Assembly: GCA_044227505.1 (NCBI GenBank)
Contig: JBGAWP010000014.1
Coordinates: 1 to 64,000, forward strand
DNA: 64,000 nt
Direction of reading: 5' to 3'
DNA from: UBA7236 sp044227505
GTDB lineage: Bacteria > Bacteroidota > Bacteroidia > Chitinophagales > BACL12
Shown: piece after piece, positions 60,551-64,000 of the stretch
Position numbering within the stretch: position 1 is the stretch's first letter
How the letters are laid out: each line of letters opens with the position of its first letter
Program-made: the position numbers and the translations under genes
The notes under the pieces: generated by a model
The model's input: the letters and a program-made list of their open reading frames with translations, nothing else
What the model was told of the DNA's origin: nothing
Databases searched by the model: none

Positions 60551-61410
60551 TAAACCAGAAACGTCACCAAAGCCTTCCTCACACTTTCCCGGAATTCTTT
60601 TTTATTTATATTTAATTCAATATCCTCGTGACGAAAATATTGAATTATATTTTCTGTCGCCATGTTGCCGGTAAGATCATCTGCAGCCATCGGACAACCA
60701 CCAAAACCTTTTATTGCACCATCAAATCTTCTGCAACCACTTTTATAAGCTGCATCAATTTTTTCCAACCAGGCATCGGGTGTTGTATGCAAATGTGCAC
60801 CGAATTCCACTGCCGGAAATTTCGGAATTAAATAGGAAAATAAATATTCAATGGATTCCGGATTTGCAATACCAATGGTATCCGCCAGTGAAATATACTT
60901 AATATTCATCTGCACCATTTTCTCCACCCATTCTGCGGCAACCTCTGCACTCCAGGGATCTCCGTATGGATTCCCGAAGCCCATGGAAATATAGATCATC
61001 AATTGTTTGCCGTTATCATCACACAATTGTTTTATTTCTTTTACGCGATCAACACTTTCCGTGATAGAAGAATTGATATTGCGCTGCTGAAATGTTTCGG
61101 AAATAGAAAACGGAAATCCCAGATAATGTATTCTTTCAAATTGAACTGCATCCTCAGCACCGCGAACATTTCCGATAATTGCGAGTAATTTTGATTTCGT
61201 TCCGGAAAGATCCAATTGTTTTAATACCTCCGCAGTATCTGCCATTTGCGGTATTGCCTTTGGTGAGACAAAACTTCCGAAATCAATGGTATCAAATCCA
61301 ACCTTTAATAATTGATTGATATATGCCACCTTTTTTTCAGTAGAGATAAATTCATGAATACCCTGCATTGCATCGCGTGGACATTCTACTAATTTTATTT
61401 TTTCGGGCAT
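60550..61410 (-). CDS. Hydroxymethylglutaryl-CoA lyase
   Basis: 286 residues, a TIM-barrel enzyme of the HMGL/DRE family that splits HMG-CoA to acetoacetate and acetyl-CoA at the end of leucine degradation. Seen: the N-terminal VECPRDAMQGIHEF (the family's VEVGPRDGLQ equivalent, as in Bacteroidota relatives), VGFDTIDFGSFVSPKAIPQM, ISLADTIGIANPE, the metal histidines in FGAHLHTTPD, and the catalytic-loop Cys in GFGGCPMAADDLTGN. Length is normal. The gene lies 6 bases after a small exported protein gene, probably in one transcript. Its stop leads directly into a GGACACG heptamer array. Confidence 0.95.
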   Translation of the reverse strand: MPEKIKLVECPRDAMQGIHEFISTEKKVAYINQLLKVGFDTIDFGSFVSPKAIPQMADTAEVLKQLDLSGTKSKLLAIIGNVRGAEDAVQFERIHYLGFPFSISETFQQRNINSSITESVDRVKEIKQLCDDNGKQLMIYISMGFGNPYGDPWSAEVAAEWVEKMVQMNIKYISLADTIGIANPESIEYLFSYLIPKFPAVEFGAHLHTTPDAWLEKIDAAYKSGCRRFDGAIKGFGGCPMAADDLTGNMATENIIQYFRHEDIELNINKKEFRESVRKALVTFLV

Positions 61411-61416
61411 AATAAT

Positions 61417-61935
61417 TTAATTTTCATCATTAATCGTAATTAATGGTTTTGGTTCCGGTATTATTAGTTCGGGATTAAATTCTGGAAAAAATTGAGTTTT
61501 CATTGCAGGAGTTAATTGTTTGATATCCAAAAAATACCAGTTCGATCCTGCATCCATGGAAACAGCAAGCAAAGTGCTTTCACTAATCATTCTGCCACCG
61601 GTATATTTCATATACACTGTTTGTGTGATGGTAGAATGTAATTCGGTTCCGGCTTCAAATACAGCACCCGGTTCACCAACCGTTGCTGAATCAACAAATA
61701 CACCATCGGCTTTCATATCGTCCATCATCTGTTTAACCATCGATTCCAGAACTTCTTTTCCACCTGCTATCTCGAGAATTTTAGGATAGGTATAATCCAA
61801 TAAACTATTATAGTTCTCATCTTTAAAAGCAGTTACCATTTTTTCTGCTTGCGATTTAATATTTTCAGATACGGTTTGTGTATTTGCAAATAAAAAATAA
61901 AAAAGAAACGGAATGAGTATTAAATTTTTTTTCAT
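61417..61935 (-). CDS. Small exported protein of unknown function
   Basis: 172 residues with a signal peptide (MKKNLILIPFLFYFLFANTQ). The mature part is mixed alpha/beta (AEKMVTAFKDENYNSLLDYTYPKIL, then TQTVYMKYTGGRMISESTLLAVS) and resembles NTF2-like or DUF3887-like small exported proteins in general layout only. No catalytic motif is seen. It lies 6 bases before the HMG-CoA lyase gene on the same strand. I do not recognise the family. Confidence 0.7.
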   Translation of the reverse strand: MKKNLILIPFLFYFLFANTQTVSENIKSQAEKMVTAFKDENYNSLLDYTYPKILEIAGGKEVLESMVKQMMDDMKADGVFVDSATVGEPGAVFEAGTELHSTITQTVYMKYTGGRMISESTLLAVSMDAGSNWYFLDIKQLTPAMKTQFFPEFNPELIIPEPKPLITINDEN

Positions 61936-62005
61936 GAGTGTATAAATTCTTTAAGTAAACTTTAATTTAAATTGTAACAATAATTATTACATGCATACTT
62001 TTTTT

Positions 62006-62081
62006 GCCACGAAGGCACTAAGACACGAAGAATTCACTAAGTATTCTTTGTGATACCTTCGTGTCTTAGTGCCTTAGTGGC
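62006..62081. repeat. Long inverted repeat after leuS
   Basis: Arms of 25 bases, GCCACGAAGGCACTAAGACA... at 62006-62030 and its complement at 62057-62081, with one mismatch and a 26-base loop. It sits 11 bases after the leuS stop and may end transcription, but it lacks a U-run on the minus strand and resembles a widespread intergenic palindrome family. Confidence 0.9.
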
Positions 62082-62091
62082 TATTGAATTT

Positions 62092-64000
62092 TCATACAAC
62101 AACATTCACGATCTTCCCCTTCACGATGATCACTTTTTTAGGCGTTTTACCTTCCGTCCATTTAATTACAGATTCTAACGCTAAAACAGTTCTTTCTATT
62201 TCTTCCGTTGGCATATCCAAAGGTAATTCAACATTCGCTCGCGCTTTTCCGTTTATGGAAACGGGATAATTAAAGGAATTCTCTACCAGATATTTTTCTT
62301 CAAATACCGGCCAGCTTGCTGCGTGAATACTTCCCTTGTTTCCTATTTTTTCCCATAATTCTTCCGCAATAAATGGAGCAAATGGAGCAACCAATACCAA
62401 CACCTTCTCCAACACTTCTTTTTTATAACACTTTAATGTTCCTAATTCGTTCACACAGATCATAAAGGCGCTCACTGCGGTATTAAATCCCAATCTTTCT
62501 ATATCCTCACCCGCCTTTTTAATTGTTTTATGCAATATTTTTAATTCTTCACAAGTAGCTTTTTCATCAGTAACTTTTACATTGCCATTCTCGTCAATAA
62601 ATAATCGCCATAATTTTCGCAAGAAACCGTAAACACCTGTTATACCTTTGGTATCCCAGGGTTTACCTGCGTCCAATGGGCCTAAAAACATTTCGTAAAC
62701 GCGAAAACAATCGGCACCATATTCGTCTATCACTTCATCGGGGTTTACAACATTGTGTTTTGATTTGGACATTTTCTCCAATTCGGTCCCACAATAAAAT
62801 TTACCTCCCTCCAGAATAAATTCAGCATTTGCAAAATCACTTCTCCATTTTTTAAAGGCCTCAATATCTAGAACATCACCATCAACCAATTTCGTATCAA
62901 CACGTAATTCAGTTACCTCATAATTTTCTTTCTCCGATTTTGTCACAAATAAATTAGTTCCACTCACACGATACACAATTTTTGAAAATCCCTGAATCAT
63001 CCCTTGATTCACTAATTTTTTATATGGTTCATCCATCGGCACCAATCCAATGTCAAATAAAAACTTATTCCACATTCGTGAATATAATAAATGTCCAACC
63101 GCATGTTCAGTTCCACCTATATAAAAGTCAACATCCTTCCAATAATTTAATTTCTCTTTCGATGCAAACGCATTTTCATTATCCACATCCATGTACCTAT
63201 AAAAATACCAGCTCGACCCTGCATAACCCGGCATGGTATCTGTTTCACGGGTTGTATTATCCGGTAAATTCACCCAATCTTTTAGAGATGATAAAGGAGA
63301 TTTTCCTGCTCCACTCGGCTTATATGTTTCCACTTCAGGAAGTATTACCGGCAGATCCTTTTCCGATAATAAATACGGAATTTCATTTTTATAATAAACA
63401 GGAAATGGTTCACCCCAATATCGCTGACGTGAATATCCCGCATCACGCATACGGAAATTAATTTTGCGTTTTCCAATTCCTTTATTTTCAATTTGTATTA
63501 AAATAGTTTTTATTGCATCCTTAACATCAAGCCCATTTAACAGATCAGAATTTATCATTTTACCGATCTTATCTTCCCTTTCCGCATTTGGATATTGCGA
63601 TTGATCAACAACATCTATTATATCAATTCCAAATTTAATTGCAAATGCTCTGTCTCTCTCATCGTTACTCGGAACCGCCATGATAGCGCCGGTTCCATAT
63701 CCTGCCAACACATATTCCGCTATATAAATTGGTATATTTTTTGGAGTAAAAGGATTAATTGCATACGCTCCCGTAAATTGTCCAGTTACCTTTTTTACTT
63801 CACTTATTCTGTCGCGTTCACTTCTGCTTTTTACATATTTAATGTATTCTTCAACTTCAATTCTTTTATCAGATGTTGTAATTTTAGAAACCAATTCATG
63901 TTCCGGCGCCAACACCATAAAAGTCGCACCGAAAATTGTATCTGGACGAGTAGTAAATATCTGGATAGCACCCCCCGCGCCCCCCTGGAGGGGGGACTGC
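62092..64000 (-). CDS. leuS: Leucyl-tRNA synthetase, C-terminal part
   Basis: The frame is open to the right edge; about 635 codons are visible. The editing-domain motif FTTRPDTIFGATF is encoded at about 63924-63957, followed by the complete C-terminal catalytic half with KMSKSKHNVVNPD (class I KMSKS signature) and GYAGSSWYFYRYMD. It charges tRNA-Leu in the cytosol. Just N-terminal of the editing motif is an unusual Gly/Pro-rich run (SPLQGGAGGA) encoded by a GC-rich palindromic stretch. The 5' part of the gene is outside the window. Confidence 0.96.
   Translation of the reverse strand, partial: QSPLQGGAGGAIQIFTTRPDTIFGATFMVLAPEHELVSKITTSDKRIEVEEYIKYVKSRSERDRISEVKKVTGQFTGAYAINPFTPKNIPIYIAEYVLAGYGTGAIMAVPSNDERDRAFAIKFGIDIIDVVDQSQYPNAEREDKIGKMINSDLLNGLDVKDAIKTILIQIENKGIGKRKINFRMRDAGYSRQRYWGEPFPVYYKNEIPYLLSEKDLPVILPEVETYKPSGAGKSPLSSLKDWVNLPDNTTRETDTMPGYAGSSWYFYRYMDVDNENAFASKEKLNYWKDVDFYIGGTEHAVGHLLYSRMWNKFLFDIGLVPMDEPYKKLVNQGMIQGFSKIVYRVSGTNLFVTKSEKENYEVTELRVDTKLVDGDVLDIEAFKKWRSDFANAEFILEGGKFYCGTELEKMSKSKHNVVNPDEVIDEYGADCFRVYEMFLGPLDAGKPWDTKGITGVYGFLRKLWRLFIDENGNVKVTDEKATCEELKILHKTIKKAGEDIERLGFNTAVSAFMICVNELGTLKCYKKEVLEKVLVLVAPFAPFIAEELWEKIGNKGSIHAASWPVFEEKYLVENSFNYPVSINGKARANVELPLDMPTEEIERTVLALESVIKWTEGKTPKKVIIVKGKIVNVVV

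Noticed and set aside
62982..63461. 159-residue plus-strand frame opposite leuS
   Set aside because: It is antisense to a conserved gene and shows no domain or start context.

Overview
The window comes from an AT-rich genome of the phylum Bacteroidota. The evidence is eleven secreted proteins with a type IX secretion (T9SS) C-terminal sorting domain, a T9SS plug-type (DUF5103) gene, a SusC/SusD pair, a TonB-dependent receptor, a DUF4907-like small protein family, no convincing Shine-Dalgarno sites, and several TAnnTTTG (-7) promoter elements. The order cannot be fixed from sequence alone; a Chitinophagia/Saprospiria-like lineage would fit. There are no rRNA or tRNA genes, CRISPR array, prophage or transposase genes.

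Layout. 1-6.1 kb: 3' part of a TonB-dependent receptor, a sulfotransferase-like protein, MazG, the T9SS plug protein and a DinB-family protein. 6.5-6.9 kb: a histone-H1-like Lys/Ala protein with two AT-hook-like motifs. 7.4-13.5 kb: tandem 695-residue twin T9SS cargos (beta-propeller plus PKD) and an LVIVD-repeat T9SS cargo. 13.8-16.7 kb: two outer-membrane proteins, one with a helix-hairpin-helix region. 16.9-21.8 kb: two RDD membrane proteins, LepA, FolD, QueE. 21.9-35.8 kb: a one-strand array of six mosaic T9SS cargo proteins and two small DUF4907-like companions. The cargos swap N-terminal modules (nidogen-like, MAM-like, GEVED) onto shared core, Fn3 and sorting modules, and most end in related covarying terminator hairpins.

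35.9-50.9 kb: a minus-strand catabolic cluster reading Lrp/AsnC regulator, SusC, SusD, aldehyde dehydrogenase, class III aminotransferase, second aldehyde dehydrogenase, NhaC-type antiporter, GNAT acetyltransferase, second aminotransferase, amidohydrolase. It looks like an amino-acid or amine utilisation locus (GABA-type chemistry: transamination, then semialdehyde oxidation) with its own SusCD outer-membrane importer. 51-64 kb: an RHS/YD-like T9SS cargo, a MuiA/DUF4139 protein, a small DUF1871-like gene, a CotH-kinase T9SS cargo, a serine hydrolase, HMG-CoA lyase, a small exported protein and the 3' part of leuS.

The most unusual feature lies between the genes. At about twenty places the DNA consists of 7-bp (occasionally 8-bp) tandem words of several unrelated sequences: GACNTAG/GACACGG, TTGACAA, ATGAGTA, GTTCTGA, AATGTACC. 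They sit against gene ends, in seven cases supplying or directly following the stop codon. The strand whose words contain TAG/TGA/TAA almost always points away from the adjacent gene. Some of these tracts are joined to larger dispersed hairpin elements, and around the DUF1871-like gene heptamers and hairpins form a nested inverted cassette. I regard this repeat system as the best candidate for something undescribed here, followed by the mosaic T9SS array and the SusCD-linked amine-catabolism locus.
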